Assembly: GCF_011386835.1 (NCBI RefSeq)
Contig: NC_088796.1
Span: forward strand, 70,755,468-70,819,467
DNA: 64,000 nt
Direction: 5' to 3'
Source of the DNA: Chrysemys picta bellii
Lineage: Eukaryota > Chordata > Testudines > Emydidae
The notes under the pieces were generated by a model. The model did no database searches. It was not told the origin of the DNA and worked only from the letters and a program-made list of their open reading frames with translations. Positions 23,332 to 33,272 of the stretch are shown piece after piece (the stretch's first letter is position 1; the number at the start of each line of letters is the position of its first letter). Both the position numbers and the translations under genes were made by a program.

Positions 23332-24071
23332 CAGGGTGGATTGTTTTAAATCAAGGAAATTTAAATCACCAAGTGGCAAGCCTCATTTTAAATAATCAAT
23401 TGTAATAAACGTTTCCATTTGTACTTCAGTATAAAGAAAGATATATTCTCATTGATTAATATAATCATTAAAACATTTACAACTGAATAGATCCTTTACA
23501 ATAGATTTGGTACATCTTTTTGCTAACTAGGAAGGTACACGATAATTATATAAATTCATTTAAGCAATTATATATCTTAATTGTACAGTTTCAGTATGTT
23601 AGAAAATGATGAATGATATATTGCTTATTTACTAGATAATTAACTTTTTGCTTGTGATTTGTGTTAAGATGCATTATGATTGTAGCTGGAATTTAATTAA
23701 ACACACAGAACAGCATATGCAATTTATTTTCATTAAACAAAACAATTCCTTTATGCAGTACATGAACTATTGTGCCATATTTATAAAGCATGACCTCAAA
23801 AGTTAGAATCTAGGGGAAAATATCATTGTTTATATAGAAAAGCAGCTTCTAGCTCAAAGTTTTGATGGAGACTCATGAATTAAGCATATATTTTTATTTA
23901 AATGTTTTGAGAGAGAGTATAAGTAGTATAGGCCTTAACATATTTTGTATTAAATTCATATTTTATTTTAAACAGGTATACTTTAAAAAAGAAAAAAATA
24001 TAACAAAATTAAAAATTTCCATTTAAATTAAAATTTTATTTTTTTTAAATCATTGACCTTTATCCACCCTG
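23332..24071. mobile_element. AT-rich hAT-like transposon remnant, 740 bp
   Basis: Ends are CAGGGTGGATTGTTTTAAAT and, reversed, CAGGGTGGATAAAGGTCAAT, both leading into TTTAAATCA-type motifs. The 8-bp duplication AAAATAAA / AAAATAAC flanks it with one mismatch (23324-23331, 24072-24079). The interior is very AT-rich, and no transposase frame survives. Confidence 0.8.
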
Positions 24072-24079
24072 AAAATAAC

Positions 24080-26630
24080 CTCTTAAATTATTAAGTTTAT
24101 TATGTGTCATTATTCCTTTCTATATTTAAGTGAATTTAATTGTACAGAAAGGTGCTAGAGTGACTGATCTAGTAATGGAGGTCCCCAATTAGGGCTTGAT
24201 CCAAAGCCAATGAAGTCAATGACCATTCAATTATATTTAAATAATAAACAAATATTTTATTTATTGAAGAGTTAAAAGAATGTTAATAGTAAATCTACTC
24301 TATAATAAGTGATGTCAATAGTCTTATACGTTGGCATCCTCTCAAAAGTAGACCCAATACATGAATGAATGTGTTAACAGATATACATTTACTTTCCACC
24401 GACTTCACATATAAGTGGCCTCCATTGTTACATACCTTCCGCAAAAGAGATAAGGAATCAAGACTAATTATTACCATCTTTCTTGTCCTGTCTAATAACT
24501 ACAGATTATTCAGTTGACGTCAGAGGGGACATTTCTTTGGAACACTGTTCAGTCTAGATTTTCAGTAATATCAAAGTCTGCTTTATGATTCACAGAAAAC
24601 ATGGTTTTCAAAATACCAAAGCCTTTCACAAAACTGCCAGATAAGTGTCTATGGCTTTAAAACAGCAACTTTGTTTAATAGGTGAATGATCATTCTTCAA
24701 AAGAACTAAAACCTAGTCAGAATGAGCACTGTATAGTTGTGTTTTTTTAATTATTTCCATTCAACTTCATATACCTCACATACCATTATGGTATCTAAAG
24801 GCCTTTAAAATACTCTGCATAATATGTTAATATTTGTCTAATTAGAATATTTTGATTTAAAAACCCTAGGACCCTAAGACTAGCATTTTAAAAACTGGTG
24901 ACAAGTGAAACCCTCTACCCTGGAAACCCGCACACTAACGATGGTGCAAAGCAGCAGAAAACAGCAAATCATCGGAAGAAATGGTCTTCCACATCCCATC
25001 ATTCAATGACTGAAGAAAACATACAGAGAGAAGAAAAGCAATTTCTGCAATCCAGCTAAATTTATTAGAGTCACAATAAAAAGAGTATTTAGAGAGGCCA
25101 ATGAAGTCCTGAACTAAAACCTTCCATGAGCCAAGGAGTTTGTACAGAAGTCCATTAAAGCTGCCTGAAGACAAATTCAGAGCTGGAGCACTATTGAACA
25201 ACCGCTTATGAGACACAAATGATCACACTCCTAAAGGTTAAAATGAATAGTACAAGAGCAATGGGAAAAACACTGACCAAGCATACAGCACAATGCTCAC
25301 TTTCAACAGTGTGACTCTGCAAGCACTTCAGTCTCGGCAAAAAAGCCATGCAGTGATTCTTGCTTTCAGCAATGCTTTTTCCAGAATATTAAATAATATT
25401 TCTTTTATTAATGTAATTTATACATAGCAAAATTTAAGAGGATAATAATATGAAATGCTAACTATTGTATTTTCAAAGTACAGTGCAAATATTAACTAAT
25501 TAATTATCAGAGTACCCTTGTGAGGTAGGTAAACAGATCAGAAAAATTCATTTCTCTCCAGACTACAATTAAATGTAGGAAGGGAGGGAATCAGTAAAGT
25601 GTCCCCCTCCCAGACCTACCTCACCTCCCTCCAGACAGAAATGTTCTACTTTTTAAAACAATTAGCCTTTGGAATCTATGCTGTGATTATGGATTTTTGC
25701 TCCACCTAAACTGAAATTCATGCCAAGACTCTTCCACATATTAAAAAGCTCCAAAAAACAACATTATAACTCTTGAAAGCTATTTGCTTTGGATAATAGT
25801 TGACAGGACTACAAATTTAGATGGCTGGAGGACATGCAATTCCCATTACTTTCTTGTTCATGATCTGCAGCTGTCCTATCACATAACTATGTAATAGATC
25901 ATCTACATTGTCAATTGGGACTCCTGTTTAAAAAAAAAAAATATTGAGTTTGGGAAGGTGTATCTTTTGCATTTGTTTCAGCTTGGTTAAACAAATTTGC
26001 CCATTTTAAAAAGTACCTAAAAAATTAGAAGGAATATCCTTCCTGTGTATAAATTCCAGGACAATTCATGGAATAACGTATTTGAATCAAAAAGAAAATG
26101 GTCCTGTTTTTGTAACAAAATTAAATATACATAATAGAATTAAAACAAAATCTGTGGCTTGAGTAAGCAGGTTCAAGAAATGGGACTAATTATCACTGCT
26201 TTTGTTTTTTAATTCAGACTTCTCTTTTCCCTCTCCCCCAGATAAAAGTTTCAATGACCAACAGAATCACGACACTTTGTGTCAATCTAATTGCTAGCTA
26301 GTCATAGCACATTTTGAAATATGTAGTGAAATTTTTAATAGACATGCAAAAGCAGTTATTTTGAAAATGTGTATAGTAACTTATGCAAAAAATCTTGCAT
26401 ATGTATAGGCCAATTATAAAGATTGCAATGCTCTTTTTACAGTTTTCTTACAATCCTCAGATGTTAACATGTGTGTTTTACAGTCTTCCTAACACTTTTT
26501 AAAAAAATCTTGTCATTTCTTTTATTCCTCTCTGAAGTTTGCCTTCCGGACACACCCCTTTGCCGTCAGTGGTAATGAAATAGTGACATCACACACTTTA
26601 TGGATATATCAGTCATTGAGTTATAATATA
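24080..26630. other. AT-rich DNA with a MIR fragment
   Basis: Mostly unique. An antisense MIR-like piece lies at about 25435-25545 (plus-strand CCTTGTGAGGTAGGTAAAC). A 93-codon minus frame at 24935-25216 has no recognisable domain and no supporting splice pattern. Confidence 0.4.
25435..25545 (-). repeat. MIR-like SINE fragment, antisense
   Basis: Reverse complement reads GTTTACCTACCTCACAAGGG, then TTAATTAGTTAATATTTGCA and CTTTGAAAATAC, matching the 3' half of MIR. Confidence 0.5.
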
Positions 26631-26633
26631 AAG

Positions 26634-26874
26634 CCTTGTCTACACTTCCACTTACAGCATTGAAACTTTCTTCGCTCAGGGGTGTGAAAAAACACCCCCG
26701 AGTGATGCAAGTTTCAGCGCTGTAAAGTGGCAGTGTAGATAGCGCTGGTAGCTATTCCCCTAACGAAAGTGGTTTTATTAAAAGCTCTCTCCCAACGCTG
26801 GAGCCACGACTACAAAGCCACGTTAAAGCACTGCCACGGCAGTGGTTTAACATTGGCTGTGTAGACATACCCTT
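26634..26874. repeat. TIR MITE ('gtctacac' family)
   Basis: Ends are TAAAGCCTTGTCTACACTTC and, reversed, TAAGGGTATGTCTACACAGC. The interior contains the hairpin GGGGTGTGAAAAAACACCCC (26680-26699) and CAGCGCTGTAAAGTGGCAGTG. Non-coding. It shares its GTCTACAC terminal motif with elements at 44752 and 55491. Confidence 0.65.
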
Positions 26875-27250
26875 AGTTCCTACTACTGAGAACTTCTTCC
26901 CCTCCCACACACTGTGGTAAGTGACAGAAAGAAGATGCTGGGAACTGCAGTCCAGGCATTTTTGTGCCCTCTCCTGCCAGTTTCCTTTTGCCTCTGGCTG
27001 CCTGTGTGCTGCAGATGAAGTTAATTTCAATACTAAGATGCAGCAATTGTCATGTTAAGGCTCCGCTATGTCCTACGGTCCTTTGTGCTGTCCACCATGG
27101 CACTTCCAAACACAGAAGTGCACGTAACAGAAAATGAGAAGCTTTGGGGAGCCCCAGGATTCTTTTTGCCTACTGCTATGGGCAGTATGGTGGCGTACAC
27201 AAAGAAAATCACACAGAGCCATTTAAAAAGAGCTAGTACCTTCATATATA

Positions 27251-27432
27251 CCAGGGGTAGGCATTTTTTTTCCCAAGGTCCAAATTCTTGATCAAGGTAT
27301 AGTCAAGGTCCAGACTCCAGAGACAATTTAAAAATAACAGTAATTTGATAAAAAAAGTAAAATATTTTTGGGTCCATTCAAAAGCATCTGATGGTCCAGA
27401 TTTGGCCTCTGGTCTACCTACTGACTACCCCA
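27251..27432. repeat. Possible degraded hAT-like MITE
   Basis: The left end, CAGGGGTAGGCATTT, resembles other hAT ends in the window. The right end, about GACTACCCC, is only weakly complementary. No TSD was found. Confidence 0.3.
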
Positions 27433-27784
27433 ATGTACACATGTGTAGATATTGTATAGTTATTGGGGCTAAGACAGATGTAAACAGGAAATTGTTCCAA
27501 TTGTAATATAAAAGTATGCAAGGCCAGATGGAAACATATTAGGCTTTATTTAAAAAGAGGCACAAGAGGAAGAGAGTAAGTTGTCCAAGAGGAAAAATTG
27601 CAAAAAACAATCCAGTTGACTGATAAAGTCATGTGATCTTATTTAGCCTATCACTAAGCTAATCAATAGTAATTGTTGCCTACAAGACTGATCAAATAAC
27701 ACTGCTAAACTATTTTAGTCATGAGATATCATCTCAGCTAAACAACTGTGCTTGACCATTAAAGGTAACCTGCACAACACCTTA

Positions 27785-28155
27785 GAATCACAGAATATTA
27801 GGGTTGGAAGAGATCTCAGGAGGTCATCTAGTCCAATCCCCTGCTCAAAGCAGGACCAACACCAACTAAATCATCCCTGCCAAGGCTTTGTCTAGCTAGG
27901 CCTTAAAAACCTCTAAGGATGGAGATTCCACCACCTCCCTAGGTAACCCAATTCCAGTGCTTCATCACCCTCCTAGTGAAACTGTTTCTCAATATCCAGC
28001 CTAGACCTCCCCCACTGCAACTTAAGACCATTGCTTCTTGTTCTGTCATCTGCCACCACTGAGAACAGCCTAACTCCATCCTCTTTGGAACCCCCCTTCA
28101 GGTAGTTGAAGGCTGCTATCAAATCCCCCCTCACTCTTCTCTTCACCTTCAAAAT
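27785..28155 (-). repeat. CR1 LINE 3' fragment (about 370 bp)
   Basis: On the minus strand it encodes remnants of the CR1 ORF2 C-terminus, including the GGGGGATTTGATAGCAGCCT stretch. It then runs into GGGGATTGGACTAGATGACC, ATCTCTTCCAACCC and the terminal ATATTCTGTGATTCTA at 27785-27800. Classic 5'-truncated CR1. Confidence 0.85.
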
Positions 28156-28429
28156 GGGAGCCTGGGAACTTAAATTCATAACTCTGCTAGACACTAAAAA
28201 CCGTGGACTTAACAAGGACACTGGTTTTATGGCTCATTACAACGATTTGTAACATGCCACACTGCCTCCTACCCTTAATTGCCCACTTCAAACCCTTCAT
28301 GCATAACAATATAACCCCCCATTGCCCATTTCATTTCCAGTGACTGGCTCCAACATGCCTTACCCTCCTGCTGCACAATCTGTCCCAAATTATATTTAGC
28401 TCAGTCTCCATCCTTTGCTTCCTTCCCCA

Positions 28430-28525
28430 GACCTGAAAGAGAACTCTGCAGTAGCTTGAAAGCTTGTAGCTTCCACCAATAGAAGTTGGTCCCATATTAC
28501 CTCACCTACCTTGTCTCTCTCATTA
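28430..28525 (+). repeat. Interspersed repeat 3' end, possibly PLE-related
   Basis: The segment GTAGCTTGAAAGCTTGTAGC, CCACCAATAGAAGTTGGTCC, CTCACCTACCTTGTCTCTCT is a dispersed sauropsid repeat. Its GAAAGCTT followed by an AGTTGGTCC motif resembles the PLE tails elsewhere in the window, but the relationship is not demonstrated. Confidence 0.35.
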
Positions 28526-28675
28526 AAGGATGTAACATACAAATATAGCCACCTCAACAGTGCAGTAGAAATAGTGGTTGTCAGTCGTTTTAGGTTTCTG
28601 TTTTGTATTTAAAAAAGCACTTTGACAAAAACAGAGAGAGAAGGGAAAAAAAAATTGCAGGTTTTGTGATTTAGC

Positions 28676-28758
28676 TGGGAATTGGTCCTGCTTTGAGCAG
28701 GGGTTGGACTAGATGACCTCCTGAGGTCCCTTCCAACCCTGATATTCTATGATTCTAT
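28676..28758 (+). repeat. CR1 LINE 3' end
   Basis: ATTGGTCCTGCTTTGAGCAG, GGACTAGATGACCTCCTGAG, GGTCCCTTCCAACCC and the terminal repeat ATTCTATGATTCTATG are all present. This is a clean, very short 5'-truncated copy. Confidence 0.88.
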
Positions 28759-28759
28759 G

Positions 28760-30178
28760 TCCTATTTACTGTAAACAAACGTATTTTGAACATTACTTCT
28801 CATATATGGTCAGGTTACAAAATAAATTGCTTGAAATCTGGCCATACCAAAATCTGTATATAATTTTCCTTTACATTGTCCTTTTATTTTGGCATCCATT
28901 TTATTGCAGCACAATGAGAAACAATATTTTTTTTTAGCCTTGTAAAAATGTCCTGTCTTATCACTAGACAGGTTTTTTTGACTGATATTGACAAATTAAG
29001 TTATTAAGTTGCAGTGACTTTGTAATTAATGTTTTTGATGTACATCCATAAACTGTGTACCATTTATTACATTTGCTAATTAGGAGCTGCAAGGTCTTTA
29101 TCTTTTTATGTATACAATTTTATGCACAAAATGCAGCACTGCTGAAAGCAATAGCCTTGGTTAATATTGTTAATGAGTTTAGCACTGCCAAAATGTCAGT
29201 GGTTTTCTCTGATCATAAAGGTCTCCGTTTATCCAGTTCAACTGCTTTTTGTAATTTTTACTAAAATGTCAAAGCACAAATTAGCAGACTACTGGACTGG
29301 ACTAAACTGCGTTACATTACAATATCATGTTTAGTCTTATAATACAATGTGGTTAATTTTGTTAACAATTTTTCTTTAGATTTAGATAAAATGTCCTCAG
29401 TGTGTTCTAATTTATTCCCCCCCCCCCAACTTAAAATTTACATAAGACTGGATGGCTGGGGGTGGAAGGAGGGATGCATTTGCAAGTCACAGGATACTTT
29501 CCGGTCACTTCTTGAAATCCAGTCCAGGTCAACAATCACCAAAATTCATTATTATTTGACAGTTTTCAAACTCCAGTTATGGTGGGAAAGGTTTACCAAA
29601 AAGGAAGATCTTGCAGCATTTTCTAAAAGTGGTCAGACTTCTTTACCAAGGAGGATAAAAGTGAGATCTTGATAAGAGGGCTTCCAACCCAACATCATTT
29701 TCTCTCTATTGTTCAGAAGAATAATGACCCAAAATCTAATTTGAAAATACCTCAAACTGAAAATGCAATGGGATCCAGCACCTTTAACACTCAGCCACCT
29801 GGGGAAAGCACCTCCGCCATGCTTTTAGTCTGCTGGCAGTTTCTGACTTTTCAGAATGCCCTCCCTTGCTATACAGGTCCCACTGCAAGTCAGCATTTCT
29901 CCAGTCAGTGTGTGTGGGAGGTGCTTTCTGGCCATGTGTGCAATTAGAGTCCTGACACCACACCTAGAGCATCATTTCCAACCAATCCATGGGTACAGTG
30001 GTATGACTAAAACAGCATCACATTGACCAGATCTGCTTGAGCTATAGTATTTCCACAGTCACACTGAGGGACTATGGTCTGGTCTGGCATGGTCTGTATG
30101 GTTAGAGATTTCATGGTTTCTGTATGTAGAGATCTGGATAATTCTGATCACAGAAAAGCTACCTACAGTGGTCCCTAG
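28760..30178. other. AT-rich unique DNA
   Basis: No repeat or exon recognised. A C-run lies at about 29418. The short plus-strand frames are unsupported. Confidence 0.4.
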
Positions 30179-30180
30179 CT

Positions 30181-30440
30181 AGGGCTGGTCAAACATTTTC
30201 CATTTAAAACTTCCACTGAATTTGGGGTTTTGACTAAATAACATTTTTCTCAAATGTTTCTGCTTTCCATGGGAAATTTTGAAATTTTTGTTGAAAAACT
30301 GAATGTCCAAATTTAGCCAAAATGTCAACATTTGAAGCAGAAAATTTTAACAAAAAATAAATAAAATTGGTTTCGTCCACATTTTCGGGATAGGGTGGGG
30401 GGAGGGGGTGGAAGACCCTCTACTTTCCAACCAGCTCTAA
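30181..30440. repeat. TIR MITE ('agggctggtcaaa' family)
   Basis: The left end CTAGGGCTGGTCAAACATTTTC and the right end, reversed GTTAGAGCTGGTTGGAAAG, are partially complementary. The interior is rich in TTTTGAAATTTT and TCAAAATG motifs. Borders are approximate. Confidence 0.5.
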
Positions 30441-30466
30441 CCCAAGCACTAGACATGTGGCCTAGT

Positions 30467-30990
30467 CGTGGTCGCAGGTCGTGACTCAGTACTGGGTCAC
30501 AGAATGTAAGGTACTGGGTCGCGGCAGCTCTGGTCAGCACCGCCGACTGGGCCATTAAAAGTCCCATCGGCAGTGCTACCTGGCTAAAGCAGGCTAGTCT
30601 CTGCCTGTTCTGACACCAAGCTGCACTCTGGAAGTGGCTAGCAGCAAGTCCGACTCCTAGGCGGGAACTGGCCAATGGAAGTGCGGAGCCGGTGCTCGAG
30701 CTGGGGGCAGCGCACAGAGCCCTGTGGCCCCCCTGCCACCGCTTCCGGGGTGTAGCGCAGTCCGCGGTGCCAGGAAAGGCAGGATGTCTGCCTTAGCACC
30801 CCTGCTGCATCTCTGACCAGGAGCCACCCGAGGTAAGCCCATGCCCCAATCCCCTGCCACAGCCCTGCCCTCCCCAATCCCCTGCCACAGCCCTGCCCTC
30901 CCCAAGCCCCTCATTCCCAGCTCCATTGGGTCAGGGGCATCAATAATTTTCTTCAACTGGGTTGCCAGAAAAAAGGTTTGAAAACCACTG
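30467..30990. mobile_element. Degraded hAT-like element with CCAAT/donor module
   Basis: The right end, reversed, is CAGTGGTTTTCAAACC, followed by GCCTAGAG. The left flank has GCCTAG just before a degraded CGTGGTCGCAGG, so the TSD is partly preserved. The interior carries CCAAT (30672-30676), then CTGCCTTAGCACC, then a donor-like GAG|GTAAGC with its GT at 30833. This is the module also found at 4493 and 8267. Confidence 0.7.
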
Positions 30991-30999
30991 GCCTAGAGC

Positions 31000-32150
31000 A
31001 ACTCTCCAAATCAGGAGGCTGATGCTCCTGGTGGGGAACAGTGCAGAAGGTATCTAAAAAACAGCAACAGCCTGGTGACTATGAGAGATCTAGCAACTGC
31101 GAAGTCACCACTACATGAATGAGGAATTTTCAATTTCCACTTCTCCCCGCAACCCCTTCATTCTAATATTTTAGTTCAGTTAGAGGTAATTCACTTCCCA
31201 GTACCCAGTCCAAGTAGCTAGCCTGGATGCTGTGGAGATGTACAGTGGGAGGGGAAAGAAAAACTTCCCCTAAGGCCAAGAAGCAGCCGCAGAGCTGCTC
31301 TGTGGAAGCAACTTCTACTTAACGGCTAGAGCAAGGAATGGACCTTAGAAAATCCCCCCAATAGGGAGGTAAAGAGGACTAGAAGATCCCTGCAGCAGTG
31401 GATCTCTGACACCACTCTTCCCCCAGCCCATCTGGGCCCCTCCCATGACCACATGCTGAATGCTATGATGCAGAGAAAACCAACAAACTGAAGCGAAAAG
31501 AGTAACTGTGTCAGAAGAGATTTAACAGTGACCTCTTCTCCCAGCTAATATACATTCAAAGTCCTCCAATAAAATCCTCAGGCATCAAGGCTCAATTTTA
31601 AAAACTGTCTTGCTTACTTGCACTACATTTAACTGATTAAGAATAATAAAAAGGATTGATTAAACAATTTGGCTAGCACTGACGCAAAACATCATGCATT
31701 TTTGTTCCACATAAACAAGGTCTATTAAGTTGAGTATTTCCTCCATACTAATTTATTTACAACACTCATTTATTTTTTGACTATTCATTTTATACAAAAG
31801 TACATGTAACTATTATTTAAATTGCAGGTGTTCCATTGTGGTAGGCACTGTACAAACACATAGGGAGATATGATCCATATCCCAAAGAATTTGAAAGCCA
31901 TAGCTTGATCCAGCAAGGAAATGCCAAGCACTTCTGTTCTGCAAGCTTTTTTTCTTTTTAAATTTAAGCCCATATTGAAGACACACAGCCTTTTACACGA
32001 TCAAGGCCTAATTAGAAAAGGCAGACAAAGGTATGAGAACTGCACATACATGCAAGCAAAGTGATCAGCGATGGTTGCCAAACATTGTGTGAAGTGCACA
32101 CTGGGGTTTTTGAACTATATTACGAGAAACCAGGTAAGGGGAGAGCAGGA
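31000..32150. other. Unique DNA with an old SINE-like trace
   Basis: About 31805-31905 (TATTATTTAAATTGCAGGTG, GGTAGGCACTGTACAAACAC) looks like the old SINE family also seen near 22262 and 41005. Nothing else recognised. Confidence 0.35.
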
Positions 32151-32160
32151 GGGATAAGTT

Positions 32161-33264
32161 TAGGGTGACCAGACGTCCCGATTTTATCGGGACAGTCCCG
32201 ATATTTCCTTCTTTGTCCCGCGTCCCGACCGATGTTCGGTCGGGACACTGGACAAAAAAGCAAATTTGCCCTCCGCTCCGGCGCTCACGCCCCCCCAACC
32301 CCGACTCCGCCCCCTTCTTCCCCCATTGGATCTCTCAATGGAGGGAGGAGGTTAGGAGAGGGTCGGGCAACTACTAGGAGCCTGGGAGGGGAAGGGAAAG
32401 TTGCCGCGGCCCCGCCGGGAAGGAGCCGCTGGAGCGCAGCCGAGCGGGAGAGGCGCGGGGCTCCCTGCCGGCGGCGGGACGCGCCGCATGTGCCCACGGC
32501 GGGCTGGGGAGCGGGAGACTCTGCAGGGCTGGGAAAAGCCCTGGCTCCTGCCCGTTGCCCAGCCTGGAGCCCCGGGGAGCCCCTCAGGAGACCGGCCGCT
32601 GCTGTGGAGGCAGCAGCCGGGGCTGGCTCTGGCCCGGGTGGGCAGCGTGGGCCGCCGGAGACACGCGGCGAAGAGAGGCTGTGGGGGCGAGACTTGTCCC
32701 AGGCAGGGAGGCCGGCGAACAGGGGTGAGGGGCCAGCCGGGGTCCCCATAAACTTCCCCACCGCTGCCAGGGAGCCCCGCGCCTCTCTTGCTTGGCTGCG
32801 CTCCAGCGGCTCGCCCCGCCGGGAAGGAGCCGCTGGAGCGCAGCCAAGCGGGAGAGGCGCGGGGCTCCCTGCCGGCGGCGGGACGCGACGCATGTGCCCA
32901 CGGCGGGCTGGGGGGCAGGAGGCTCTGCAGGGCTGGGAAAAGCCCTGGCTCCTGCCCGTTGCCCAGCCTGGAGCCCCTCAGGTGACCGGCCGCTGCTGTG
33001 GCTCGGCTGTGCCAGTCCTGGCCCCTTGCACGCCCGCGCCGCGGCCAGCCCCGGACTTTGCTACTATCCCTAGCCCCTTCTGCATCGGGGCCAGCTTTTG
33101 CCCTGGGGTGGGCAGCACGTGCGCCCGGCGCGGCTGGGGCCTGCTAATGCCCCCCGCCCCTGCGAAACTGTTTTTTTTTTTTTTTGCTCCGCCGCCATTT
33201 TTTTTTTTTTGCTCCGCCCCCCCCCCGCGTCCCGATATTTCATCCCTGTGATCTGGTCACCCTA
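32161..33264. mobile_element. Long CpG-rich member of 'tagggtgaccaga' family, perfect 8-bp TSD
   Basis: Ends are TAGGGTGACCAGACGTCCCG and, reversed, TAGGGTGACCAGATCACAGG. The 8-bp duplication GATAAGTT is perfect at 32153-32160 and 33265-33272. The 1104-bp interior is very CpG-rich and contains a roughly 195-bp direct duplication (about 32410-32606 and 32814-33002). An inverted copy of the module's first part (about 32757-32813) sits immediately before the second copy. The right side has two poly-T runs (33171-33185, 33199-33210). It is the long relative of the 125-bp MITE at 19125. The 339-codon open frame across it is a by-product of GC content. Confidence 0.88.
32410..33002. repeat. Internal direct and inverted duplication in the CpG-rich element
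   Basis: Copy 1 (32410-32606) and copy 2 (32814-33002) share GGGAAGGAGCCGCTGGAGCG, CGGGGCTCCCTGCCGGCGGC and CTGGCTCCTGCCCGTTGCCC. A reversed piece at about 32757-32813 (GGGAGCCCCGCGCCTCTCTT) can fold back on the start of copy 2 as a very GC-rich hairpin. Confidence 0.85.
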
Positions 33265-33272
33265 GATAAGTT

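Noticed and set aside
24935..25216. 93-codon minus-strand frame, unusually unbiased peptide
   Set aside because: No recognisable domain or splice sites. An isolated ATG-stop frame in intronic DNA is not enough to call a gene.
32232..33251. 339-codon plus-strand open frame, the longest in the window
   Set aside because: It lies entirely inside a transposon with exact 8-bp duplication. It exists because the interior is CpG-rich and duplicated, and frames are also open on the opposite strand. The peptide is Pro/Ala/Gly/Arg-rich with poly-F and poly-P from homopolymers.
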